DNA of 9,659 nucleotides from Desulfobacterales bacterium (GCA_020347085.1 CP070769.1:2253181-2262839), one strand, 5' to 3'; shown: positions 1 through 6,901, counted from the stretch's first letter. Notes: a model not told the origin generated them from the letters alone. Translations and numbers: made by a program.

Positions 1-1158
1 CTTGGTCAGACTCTTCATGATCTGGTCGCGGCAGTTATGGCAAGGGGCAATCACCAGCTCAGCGGCGGTAGCCTTGATTTGATCCGCCTTCCACTTGCCG
101 TAGTCAATCCGCTCCTTGGCATACGGCCCGGCCCAGGCACCACCCCCCGCGCCGCAACACAAGTTGTCCACCGGGCTATCAATCATCTCCACCATATTTT
201 CACAGCACTGGGCGGTAATCCACCGAGACATCTCCCCATAGTGATCGCCAAATGCCATCTGAGACTTTCTCACGTAATTGCAGGGGTCATGCACCGTGGT
301 GAGCTGAGGATGCCTGGACTGATCTATCCCAATTCTCCCTGTTTCGATGTATTCTCTAAGAAGATCAAATATGCTCAGAATTCTAAACTCCCTAAACGCT
401 TCTGGAAACCATGTTTTGAACCCGAACCGGGTGGCAAAATAGGCGTGGCCTCATTCTGGATACAGGATGGTTTTCACCTTTAGCCTGCGGGCGTTTTCCA
501 GCACGCGTCCTACCTGCACCTTCATGCTCTCATCGTCTCCTGAAAACAAGCCCCAGTTGACGCCTTCCCAGTTGATGGAAGAGACTGTCCAGTTTTCCTT
601 GGCCGTATAGAAAATTCTCCACAGAAATTTCATGTCGTCCGGTTCAGCAAAGGGCTCCTTGGAGTTGATGGTGACTATGATATTCGCGCCCTCCTCATCC
701 ACGGGGACATAAAATCCAGGACAGGGAGTACGTTTCTCATCCTCTTCCATTTCCACGCCCAGGCCTGCCAGGAGATCGAGCATATCATCTTTCGGTATGC
801 CAAGATTGTTGCCCCTCTCGATATTCGTCATTGTTCCCTTATGCAGCGGCCCCGGGACTTTGTCCCTATCCCGAACTGTCCGGCATTGCCGGAACGTCTT
901 CAACAACTCGGCACCTTGGGGGCACTTATACTGGCATCGACCGCACAGGGTGCAGACCCAGGGCCATTTAGAATAGATGATCTCCTGTTCCAGTCCCAAG
1001 GCTATGGCTGTTAAGGCCCTTCTGGGATCCCAGCCAGGTACCAACCCCGTTGCCGGACATGCGCTCGCACATGTACCGCATGTAAAGCATATATTTGCCC
1101 ATTTGGGCTCCAATGCCAGCTTGCTTCTTGGGCGTTTGTCCAAATCTATGACGTCCAT
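1..1158 (-). CDS. HdrD/TmcB-like Fe-S oxidoreductase, selenoprotein (Sec236), partial at left edge
   Basis: Cytoplasmic Fe-S electron-transfer protein of the heterodisulfide-reductase D / TmcB / DsrK type. The N-terminal half has two [4Fe-4S] motifs, CFTCGTCASACP (Cys24, 27, 30, 34) and CTLCGRCQYKCP (Cys69, 72, 75, 79). The frame then meets TGA at 453-451 and continues without another stop to the window edge. The reading there is YPE-[TGA]-GHAYFATRF, then HDPC (Cys293), LCCGAGGG (Cys334-335) and PCHNC (Cys373, 376), a complete CCG cysteine-rich signature for a noncubane [4Fe-4S] site. Start ATG at 1158 has AGAGGA five bases upstream. The 386 codons visible here lack only the C-terminus; the paralogue at 2263-3567 has 434 residues. 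The TGA is read as Sec because the paralogue has TGA at the identical motif and a SECIS-like hairpin follows. The gene is divergent from the cytochrome b/HdrD operon. The partner and exact substrate are not visible here. Confidence 0.88.
414..439 (-). promoter_or_regulatory. SECIS-like hairpin for Sec236 of the HdrD-like gene
   Basis: On the minus strand, counting from the base after TGA (450), UUUUG at +12 to +16 pairs with CAAAA at +33 to +37. After a small CC/U internal loop, ACCCG at +19 to +23 pairs with CGGGU at +27 to +31, leaving a GUU apical loop that starts at +24. Bacterial SECIS elements lie inside the coding region just after UGA, with a loop guanine roughly 16-37 nt downstream for SelB binding, and this hairpin fits that. 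The apical CGGUUCG is shared with the other HdrD-like gene. Confidence 0.75.
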
Positions 1159-1557
1159 CTAAATCCTCTGAAGACATGAACAATTTCGTGCAACCGTCAC
1201 TTCATACTATAAGATATGGAAAAGCACAATAGCGGGCTTGTCTGATTGAAGCCCCCCGCAGTCCCGATAAAACCTGGAGAGAGGAAATTCGCCCGTCATT
1301 GTAGTTCACAGAAGGCACTTCAGAGACCTCCAGCCGACGTAATCTTTATTTCATAGGAAAGGCTGGGAAGCAGGTGATTTAAGGTTAATTTTATTACTAC
1401 TGTTTAAATAGGAATTGCCCACTTAACATACCAAGGAAACAGGTTTTTTACTTGACAGTCAGGGGCTGTTATGATACCCAGAACCTCTATCTGTTTTAGC
1501 AAGAACGTCTTGCCTGCTCTTTACTAATCCTTAATCTAAGAAGCTTTGGAGGTTGTC
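1159..1557. other. Divergent intergenic region, no gene seen
   Basis: This 399-base AT-richer gap separates two divergent operons and must hold both promoters. I see no convincing ORF, tRNA or terminator. TTGACA at 1452-1457 followed by TATGAT at 1470-1475 resembles a sigma-70 pair, but the 12-base spacer is too short to trust. A loose inverted repeat (AGG-N2-CTG / CAG-N2-CCT, 1461-1486) overlaps it. Confidence 0.6.
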
Positions 1558-2208
1558 ATGTATGAATTTGTGACCGGTCCACTTGCTTGGATAGCCTTTG
1601 GGATTTTCATCATTGGGATGATCGTTAAGGTTATTTCTGTCATTCGCCTTACGTCGCAGAAGGACAAGGTGGTGTTTAATCATTGGAGCTGGGGATGGTC
1701 ATTCCGCTCGATTTACCGCTGGCTCATCCCATTTGGAAGCCGCAGTATGAGAGAGAAGCCGGGCTTGACCATAGGAGTCTTTGTCTTTCATATATGCTTG
1801 CTGGCGGTACCGATTTTCCTTTTGGGCCACTCTATCATGTGGGATGAAAGGTGGGGCATCAGCTGGTGGTCATTTTCTGAAATGACCACGGATTATATGA
1901 CCCTGCTCCTGATAGCTGCTGCTCTATTTTTGCTTATCCGCCGAATTGTATTGCCTGAGGTAAAGATTGTAACCACTGCCTATGATTACCTGCTGCTCGC
2001 TATTGCTGCCGCACCCTTTATTACCGGCTATATGGCCTACCATCAATGGTTTGACTACAAGACCATGTTGATCATCCATATTCTGTGCGGCGAAATCATG
2101 CTCATTGCCATACCATTTACCAAATTGAGCCACATGATTCTGTTCTTCTTCACCAGAGCCCACATCGGGAGTGAATTCGGTCAAAGGAGAGGGGCTGTAA
2201 CCTTTTAG
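1558..2208 (+). CDS. tmcC: TmcC/NarI-like membrane cytochrome b subunit
   Basis: Integral-membrane diheme cytochrome b of the NarI / DsrM / HdrE / TmcC superfamily, expected to exchange electrons with menaquinone and pass them to the adjacent HdrD-like subunit. The 216-residue product has about five hydrophobic helices, near residues 7-29, 71-91, 113-130, 143-161 and 168-199. Candidate heme ligands are His78 and His91 in the second helix and His174 and His192 in the last; the 18-residue spacing of the second pair matches the NarI arrangement. Start ATG at 1558 is chosen because GGAGG lies five bases upstream; a TTG at 1546 would overlap that site. It is first gene of the plus-strand operon, 54 bases before the HdrD-like gene. 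The tmcC name rests on size and neighbours and is less certain than the family. Confidence 0.78.
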   Translation: MYEFVTGPLAWIAFGIFIIGMIVKVISVIRLTSQKDKVVFNHWSWGWSFRSIYRWLIPFGSRSMREKPGLTIGVFVFHICLLAVPIFLLGHSIMWDERWGISWWSFSEMTTDYMTLLLIAAALFLLIRRIVLPEVKIVTTAYDYLLLAIAAAPFITGYMAYHQWFDYKTMLIIHILCGEIMLIAIPFTKLSHMILFFFTRAHIGSEFGQRRGAVTF

Positions 2209-2262
2209 AATGACAACACACCTCGGTGTCAAGCGGTAAACCATAAGTTAGGAGGTCCAAAA

Positions 2263-3567
2263 ATGGCTGAACCTGCTATTGATACAAACGTGATAAAGCA
2301 GAGGCTGGCTGCCCTAAAGGGTGGTCGCTTCAAGACGTGGCTGCAACTCTGCGCACACTGCGGTTATTGCGCAGACAGCTGCTTTTTTTACCAGGCGCAC
2401 GACAAAGACCCAAAGTACATGCCCGCTTATAAAGTGATCCAGACCCTTGGAAAGCTTTATAAGACGAATGGTGAGGTGAGCAAGGAAGAGCTTGAGAAGA
2501 TGGCAAGCATCGCCTGGGGAGATTGCACGGCCTGCCGGCGGTGTTCCATGTACTGTCCATTTGGTATCGACATCGCTGTTATGATCGCTGCAACGCGGGC
2601 CATACTGTGCAGCCAGGGGCTTGCCCCAGACGCCCTCATGGATGCGGTGAAGAACTACTGGGAGTTCGGAAACCAGATGGCTGTCACCGAAGAGGACTTG
2701 TCTGAGACCCTTGAGTGGATGGCGGAGGAGACCGAAGAGGAGATGCCTGGCCTGACAATCCCCTTTGAAAAAGAGGGCGCTGACATGATGTACACGATCA
2801 ACGCCCGGGAGGCCAAATACTATCCTCAGGATATCGCCGAAGCAGCCATGATTTTTTATGCAGCTGGAGAGAACTACACATTTCCCAAGATGGGTTGGGA
2901 CGACACCAACCTGGCCATGTTTGCAGGTGAAATGAAGTGCGCGGCCCATGTGGTAAAACTTTGTTACGATAATGCAGAGAGATTGGGGGTAAATAGAATC
3001 GGGGTTACAGAATGAGGGCACGCATACCGTGCCCTTCGGTTCGAAGGGCCTTATTGGTTAGGATTACCCGGTGGTGAACCCCCCATTCCGGTTGTTCACA
3101 GTGTACAACTCTTCTCCGATTATGTGCGAGACGGCCGCATCAAGATCGATCCTGCCAAAAGAATCACAAAACCGGTGACCTATCAGGATCCGTGCAACAT
3201 ATCCAGAAATGGCGGGCTTTGGGAACCAGCAAGGTATCTGATGAATGAGCTGTGTACAGATTTCCGCGATATGGCAGACAACCGCGCGTACAATCATTGC
3301 TGTGGCGGCGGTGGTGGCTATATCCCTATGGGCCCACCGTTCAAGAGGAGAAGGATGGAGTCGGGCAGGGTCAAGGCCGAGCAGATCCGAGAGACCGGGG
3401 CCGAGATGGTCATTGTCCCATGTCACAATTGTTTTGACCAACTGAAAGATCTCAACAAGGAATACGATCTGGGTGTAGAAGTCGTGCACTTCAAGACAGT
3501 TATGCCCCACATGATGGATCTCCCTGAGCATATGAAGCCCAAAGAAGAGCATACAGAAGCTGCTTAG
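2263..3567 (+). CDS. tmcB: HdrD/TmcB-like Fe-S oxidoreductase, selenoprotein (Sec251), full length
   Basis: Cytoplasmic Fe-S subunit expected to dock on the cytochrome b encoded just upstream. Read through TGA at 3013-3015 the product is 434 residues. The N-terminal part has two ferredoxin-type clusters, CAHCGYCADSC (Cys30, 33, 36, 40) and CTACRRCSMYCP (Cys88, 91, 94, 98). The C-terminal part has the CCG domain: QDPC (Cys311), HCCGGGGG (Cys346-347) and PCHNC (Cys387, 390). The TGA lies in VTE-[TGA]-GHAYRALRF, and the frame stays open on the far side with family-typical sequence (PVVHSVQLFSDYV) ahead of any possible start codon. Two separate genes are therefore unlikely. AGGAGGT sits six bases before ATG 2263. 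The final stop is TAG. It is homologous along its whole length to the minus-strand gene at 1158-1. The tmcB name is an inference from context; HdrD-like is the safer label. Confidence 0.88.
3031..3049 (+). promoter_or_regulatory. SECIS-like hairpin for Sec251 of the HdrD-like gene
   Basis: GCCCUUCG at 3031-3038 pairs perfectly with CGAAGGGC at 3042-3049 (8 bp), leaving the apical loop GUU at 3039-3041. The loop guanine is 24 nt after the UGA, the same distance and the same apical CGGUUCG as in the divergent paralogue. A competing 7-bp hairpin (3016-3022 with 3028-3034) shares bases 3031-3034, so the two cannot form together. Confidence 0.78.
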
Positions 3568-3581
3568 CTTAATCGCTGAGA

Positions 3582-3803
3582 TTGAAGAATGAAATGTTTG
3601 CCACCATGTCTATGAAAAGGGAAAGTGGCAAAAAGGTTGACGATGGCTCGAGCCAAGGTCAATGGTGCTCAGGATGTCATCATGTCGAAGAGGACCACCC
3701 GACCAGGCCTTTGATGAAGGCATATCACGACCTATGCAAGCAATGTCACAAGGACAACGACAAGGGCCCTGTGACGTGTGGCGAGTGCCATCCGAAGAAG
3801 TGA
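3582..3803 (+). CDS. Small triheme c-type cytochrome (class III / TmcA-like), no signal peptide visible
   Basis: A product of up to 73 residues with three CXXCH heme motifs: CSGCH (29-33), CKQCH (52-56) and CGECH (66-70). Exactly three further His (34, 39, 49) could serve as sixth ligands, as expected for bis-His class III hemes. The spacing and the ending resemble the C-terminal half of TmcA / cytochrome c3 proteins, so it probably shuttles electrons to or from the cytochrome b/HdrD pair upstream. It begins 14 bases after the HdrD-like gene. The start is uncertain: TTG 3582 and ATG 3594 or 3606 all lack a strong ribosome site, and an in-frame TAA at 3570-3572 closes the frame upstream. No hydrophobic leader precedes the hemes, although covalent heme attachment normally needs export. 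It may be an N-terminally truncated cytochrome or a mini-protein exported in an unusual way. It ends at TGA, used here as a true stop. Confidence 0.7.
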   Translation: MKNEMFATMSMKRESGKKVDDGSSQGQWCSGCHHVEEDHPTRPLMKAYHDLCKQCHKDNDKGPVTCGECHPKK

Positions 3804-3870
3804 GCCGGATGGAGTGTCCCTAAGATTTGGTAATTAGTCTCCTTCAAGCAGAGGGAAGAGACTGAACGCA

Positions 3871-3915
3871 AAAAAAGCCTCTCAAAACACTCCAATATTC
3901 TGAGAGGCTTCTTTA
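3871..3915. terminator. Bidirectional rho-independent terminator
   Basis: AAGCCTCTCA at 3875-3884 is an exact inverted repeat of TGAGAGGCTT at 3901-3910, with a 16-base loop. On the minus strand the stem is followed by a run of T (the A-run at 3871-3876), giving a classical intrinsic terminator for apbE and the rnf operon. On the plus strand it is followed by TTCTTT, serving the cytochrome operon. It lies between convergent stops at 3803 and 3934. Confidence 0.88.
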
Positions 3916-3933
3916 AATCCAGACAATAAAGAA

Positions 3934-4974
3934 TTAAGCCGAAGGCCACCCGCTCGACATTACCTTCGTCTCGGTAGAATTCAAGACCAGGCATTCGGTC
4001 TTTGGCATGGTTTCGATGAATCTTTTGCCTGCAGCAGGTTCCAAAACAAAAACCGCTGTGGAGAGTGCGTCCGCATCCATGACATTTGATGCCAACACAG
4101 TGACACTTGTGCTTTTAAGCGGTGAGCGGCCTGTCTTCGGATTTACAATGTGATGGTATAGCTTTTCCTTATCAAAATAGATCTCATAATTCCCAGAAGT
4201 GGCAATAGCGCCGTTTACCATAGTTATGGTATCAACATAGGGACCGTCCTTCTCCGGATTCTGAATCGCCACCTTCCACGGGGTTTTGCTCCCCTTACCG
4301 CCGATAGCCCGTATATCGCCGCCGGTATTGATCAGCGCATGTTTGATCCCGTGCTGCTCCAGAGCCTTAGCGCCACGATCGATGATATACCCCTTGGCGA
4401 TCCCGTCCAGGGTGATACCCATTCCCTCTTTGGTAAACCTTATGGTGCGGCCGTCAAACCGAACCGCACCGGCATCCACCAGGTCAAGGACCTTCGTCAC
4501 TGCGGCCTCGGACGGTGGACTCTTATGGGCCTCAAAATGCTCCTTGTAGAGGTCCACCAGGGGCTTTACGGTCATGTCGAACGCACCATTGCTCGCCTTG
4601 TGGAAATGGACTGCGCGGGCGATGACCTGAGATACCTCAGGCGGCATGTCGAAAAGATGGCCCTCCTTGTTGAGGGTCCCGATAGCAGAAGCCGACTGAT
4701 AACGATTCAGCAGTCTGCTCACGCGATCCATTTCCTCAAACGCCTTGCCGATAGCGTCATCAGCCTCGGTTCTAGAGGGATGCATCGCGGTAACAGCCGC
4801 AAAGGTCCCCATAGAGAGCCGCGCCCTTGTGACTTTGTATAATTTTCTGTTGAATGCGACGCTCTCTGAAATGGGCATCAAGCCACCAAAAGCAAATCCA
4901 ACACCCAGTATGCCTGAGTATTTCAGAAAGGTTCTCCGATCGACGGTTGGTTGGTTTCCCTGTTGTTGAGACAT
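3934..4974 (-). CDS. apbE: ApbE, FAD:protein FMN transferase, Tat-exported
   Basis: Transfers FMN from FAD to Thr residues of RnfD and RnfG on the periplasmic side of the membrane. The 346-residue product opens with a twin-arginine signal (VDRRTFLKYSG at about 11-21, then a Gly-rich hydrophobic stretch). ApbE hallmarks follow: GAFDMTVKPLVDL, LDGIAKGYIID, NTGGDIRAIG, ATSGNYE, HHIVNPKTGRSP and the Mg-binding DADALSTAVF. ATG 4974 is preferred over the upstream in-frame ATG at 4989 because GGAGGAG at 4987-4981 lies six bases before it and overlaps the longer start. It is the last gene of the rnf operon, 20 bases after rnfB, as in other sulfate reducers where the gene is also called rnfF. It ends at TAA before the bidirectional terminator. 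Confidence 0.94.
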   Translation of the reverse strand: MSQQQGNQPTVDRRTFLKYSGILGVGFAFGGLMPISESVAFNRKLYKVTRARLSMGTFAAVTAMHPSRTEADDAIGKAFEEMDRVSRLLNRYQSASAIGTLNKEGHLFDMPPEVSQVIARAVHFHKASNGAFDMTVKPLVDLYKEHFEAHKSPPSEAAVTKVLDLVDAGAVRFDGRTIRFTKEGMGITLDGIAKGYIIDRGAKALEQHGIKHALINTGGDIRAIGGKGSKTPWKVAIQNPEKDGPYVDTITMVNGAIATSGNYEIYFDKEKLYHHIVNPKTGRSPLKSTSVTVLASNVMDADALSTAVFVLEPAAGKRFIETMPKTECLVLNSTETKVMSSGWPSA

Positions 4975-4994
4975 GGCAATCTCCTCCACTTCGA

Positions 4995-5858
4995 TTAAGC
5001 CGCTTGTTTAAGTTGTTTATATGTTTCTTCAAGACTTAATGGTTGCAGGCAATGGACTTTCTTGCATGCGGCTATACATTTTTCCTCACATGCTGGTCCG
5101 TACTCCATACACTTCTCTTGGTCGATGTTTACAACCCCACGCACCTCTGAAATGGCTTCGGCAGGGCACTTTTTAATGCAGGCCTTGTCATGAATACAAC
5201 CGGCCTTACAAATAGCCTTGGTGACCTTGGCGCTGTCCGCGGTGCTGCATCTGATGATGACTCTGTTGGCCTTGGGGACCAGCTTGATGATCCCCTTGGG
5301 GCAAGCGCTGACGCAAGTGCCACAGGCCACACACTCGTCCGGATCGACCACGGGAAAGTCGTTCACCATGGTGATTGCATCAAACGGACACGCCTCGGCA
5401 CATTCGCCAAAGCCGACACAGCCATACTGGCAGTCCAGCGGACCACCAAAGGCCAGATGTGCACCTGAGCACGTGCCATGGCCGATGTAGTTGTATTTTA
5501 AGTGCACCTTCCCCTGAATCCTGGAACAGCGCACAACAGCGACCATTTCTTCTACAGCCCCTGCTCCCTTTCCCGTAATTTCAGCCACGGCATCGGCAAC
5601 ATCCTTTTTGCCCGGAAAGCACTTGTTTGGTGGGACATCGGGATTGTGGACGACCTCTTCTGCGTATGCTTCACACCCGGGGAAGCCGCAACCACCTCAT
5701 TGGGCACCGGCAAGGGTATGCAACACCGCTTCCACCTTGGGATCAGGCTCCACATGGAATTTCTGGGCGGCTATAGCAAGCCCGATTCCGAAAAACAGCC
5801 CGATGCATCCGAGGGTTGCAACGCCACCAAGGGCTAACTTCACTAATGCTGGATCCAT
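4995..5858 (-). CDS. rnfB: RnfB, polyferredoxin subunit of Rnf, selenoprotein (Sec54)
   Basis: Electron-entry subunit of Rnf, taking electrons from reduced ferredoxin. A conventional reading gives only the soluble part from a GTG at 5588 and loses the membrane anchor. Extending in frame through TGA at 5699-5697 gives ATG 5858, preceded by GGAAGGAAGAG, and a 287-residue RnfB of normal build. Its parts are a hydrophobic N-terminal anchor (about 4-31), then LAGAQ-[TGA]-GGCGFPGCEAYA, where known RnfB proteins have NCGGCGYPGC, with Cys57, 62 and 80 completing that cluster. Ferredoxin motifs follow at Cys143/147/153/157, 176/179/182/186, 217/221/227/231 and 250/257/261/265. The TGA thus replaces the first ligand of the anchor-proximal cluster and is read as Sec. 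It follows rnfA by 74 bases and precedes apbE. Confidence is very high for RnfB and high for Sec. Confidence 0.92.
5661..5690 (-). promoter_or_regulatory. SECIS-like hairpin for Sec54 of RnfB
   Basis: On the minus strand, counted from the base after TGA (5696), UGCG at +7 to +10 pairs with CGCA at +33 to +36, and GCUUC at +11 to +15 pairs with GAAGC at +25 to +29. There is a three-base AUA bulge on the 3' side. The 9-base apical loop CCCGGGUGU carries GGU at +20 to +22, within the distance expected for a bacterial SECIS. The fit is weaker than for the two HdrD-like genes because the loop is larger and the guanines are not at its 5' edge. Confidence 0.6.
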
Positions 5859-5932
5859 ATCTCTTCCTTCCTTCTTAAATATAATGCTACTTCATAACAG
5901 ACATAGCTCGTCTGTCAAATACTATATCTATG

Positions 5933-6895
5933 CTAGTAGATGGACAATCCTGAAAAGCCCAAAAAGGCCAGGGCAAAAAGTCCGGCTGTCACAAAGGCAA
6001 TGGGTAGCCCTTGGAAGCTCGGCGGCACCTTGGCCAGTTCCAACTTTTCCCGCACACAGGCCATCAGAAATAGTGCGATCAAAAACCCTATCCCTGCCCC
6101 AAGGGCCAGGGAAAAGCTCTCCCACCCCGTATATTCGTTGTCTGCCAAGATCAGGGGCACGGCGATGGCGATACAGTTGGCGATGACAAGCACAAGGTAC
6201 ACGCCGAATGCCTTAAAGAGCGCGGGATTTATCTTTCTCAGGATGGTGTCCACCCCCTGGACGGACAGGGAGACCAAGCCGATAAAGACAACGATATTCA
6301 AGAACGTCAACTGGTACGGTTTGAGCACAAACTGATAAAGGGCCCATGCCATGGTGGCCGCGAAGGCGATGACGATGGTAAAGACCATGCCCATTCCGAT
6401 GGCCGTTGACCTCTTCTGGGAACACCCGAAAAACACACAAAGCCCCAAATACTTGGTGAAGACAAAGTTCTTGATCAATGCAGCCCCAAGGAAAATGGTC
6501 ATGAGCACACCGAAATAGAGCTTTTTGACCGTCAACAGTGCTGCACCCATATCCTGCCCCTCCGACATGATGTTTGTGGTGCTTAAAATGTGAGCCTCCC
6601 CCGTGTTCAAAGGAGCTTCAAAGATGAGCGTGAGTTTCGTCTTCTCTGGGCTCAGCACTGCTTCCTTGATTGTCAGCACGATGTCGGGATCCGGCTTTTC
6701 GTAGCAACTGAAGTTGGCAACGTTTGTTGCCCAAACCTCGTCCACAGGCCCTGCAAAAGTGAGAACGATCTTGTCCGAGTCCTTGAACTCAGTCTTTTTT
6801 ACGAATTTGTGCCCTGCTCCCTCACATCCTGTCAGAAAAAGTGCCGCAATAAGGAGCACGCCCACCAGCAGATGATATGATTTTATGCTTTTCAT
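5933..6895 (-). CDS. rnfA: RnfA with N-terminal lipoprotein/Ig-like extension
   Basis: Membrane subunit of Rnf that with RnfE holds the intramembrane [2Fe-2S] cluster. Residues from about 125 on align with ordinary RnfA: IKNFVFTKYLGLCVFFGCSQK, MGMVFTI, IANCIAI and the ending LAFLGFSGL. Cys153 and Cys241 sit where the cluster ligands are expected. Usual RnfA is about 190 residues; this frame is 320. The extra N-terminus starts with a lipoprotein signal (LLIAALFLTGC, lipobox Cys24) and a roughly 80-residue segment (about 40-115) with the look of an SbsA-type bacterial Ig-like fold (IVLTFAGPVDEV, then a TKLTLIF strand). The extension would be periplasmic, which suits an RnfA whose N-terminus faces out. 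ATG 6895 has only a weak ribosome site, six bases after the rnfE stop. An internal ATG at 6550 has a strong one. Confidence 0.9.
   Translation of the reverse strand: MKSIKSYHLLVGVLLIAALFLTGCEGAGHKFVKKTEFKDSDKIVLTFAGPVDEVWATNVANFSCYEKPDPDIVLTIKEAVLSPEKTKLTLIFEAPLNTGEAHILSTTNIMSEGQDMGAALLTVKKLYFGVLMTIFLGAALIKNFVFTKYLGLCVFFGCSQKRSTAIGMGMVFTIVIAFAATMAWALYQFVLKPYQLTFLNIVVFIGLVSLSVQGVDTILRKINPALFKAFGVYLVLVIANCIAIAVPLILADNEYTGWESFSLALGAGIGFLIALFLMACVREKLELAKVPPSFQGLPIAFVTAGLFALAFLGFSGLSIY
6548..6563 (-). promoter_or_regulatory. Possible internal start and ribosome site for short RnfA
   Basis: GGAGGGG at 6563-6557 lies six bases before an in-frame ATG at 6550-6548 (residue 116 of the long product). 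Starting here gives 205 residues beginning MGAALLTVKKLYFG, close to the normal RnfA length. This site looks stronger than that of the upstream ATG 6895. Confidence 0.45.
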
Positions 6896-6901
6896 AAGTA
6901 C

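Noticed and set aside
37..483. Plus-strand 148-residue frame at the left edge
   Set aside because: Antisense to the C-terminal CCG domain of the HdrD-like selenoprotein, whose HDPC, CCG and CHNC motifs show the minus strand is coding.
1452..1475. Sigma-70 promoter TTGACA / TATGAT
   Set aside because: The spacer is only 12 bases and no better -10 is found at 16-18 bases, so I do not call it, although the position before the operon is sensible.
1461..1486. Operator-like inverted repeat AGG-N2-CTG / CAG-N2-CCT
   Set aside because: Only six matched bases per arm with mismatches between, which is expected by chance in a gap of this size.
2314..3021. Long antisense frame opposite the HdrD-like gene
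   Set aside because: Shadow of the real gene: no ribosome site or domain, while the sense strand has clear cluster motifs.
2263..3567. Reading the locus as two separate genes (2263-3015 and a GTG start at 3124) or as a pseudogene broken by a stop
   Set aside because: The frame continues unbroken through the TGA with family-like residues before 3124, the paralogue has TGA at the same motif, and a SECIS-like hairpin follows.
3746..3994. Minus-strand 82-residue reading frame
   Set aside because: It runs across the bidirectional terminator and overlaps both the cytochrome and apbE ends; no recognisable protein features.
4995..5588. RnfB starting at GTG 5588
   Set aside because: That start lies inside the conserved stretch after the first Fe-S motif and lacks the membrane anchor; the in-frame sequence upstream supplies both, with a good ribosome site at ATG 5858.
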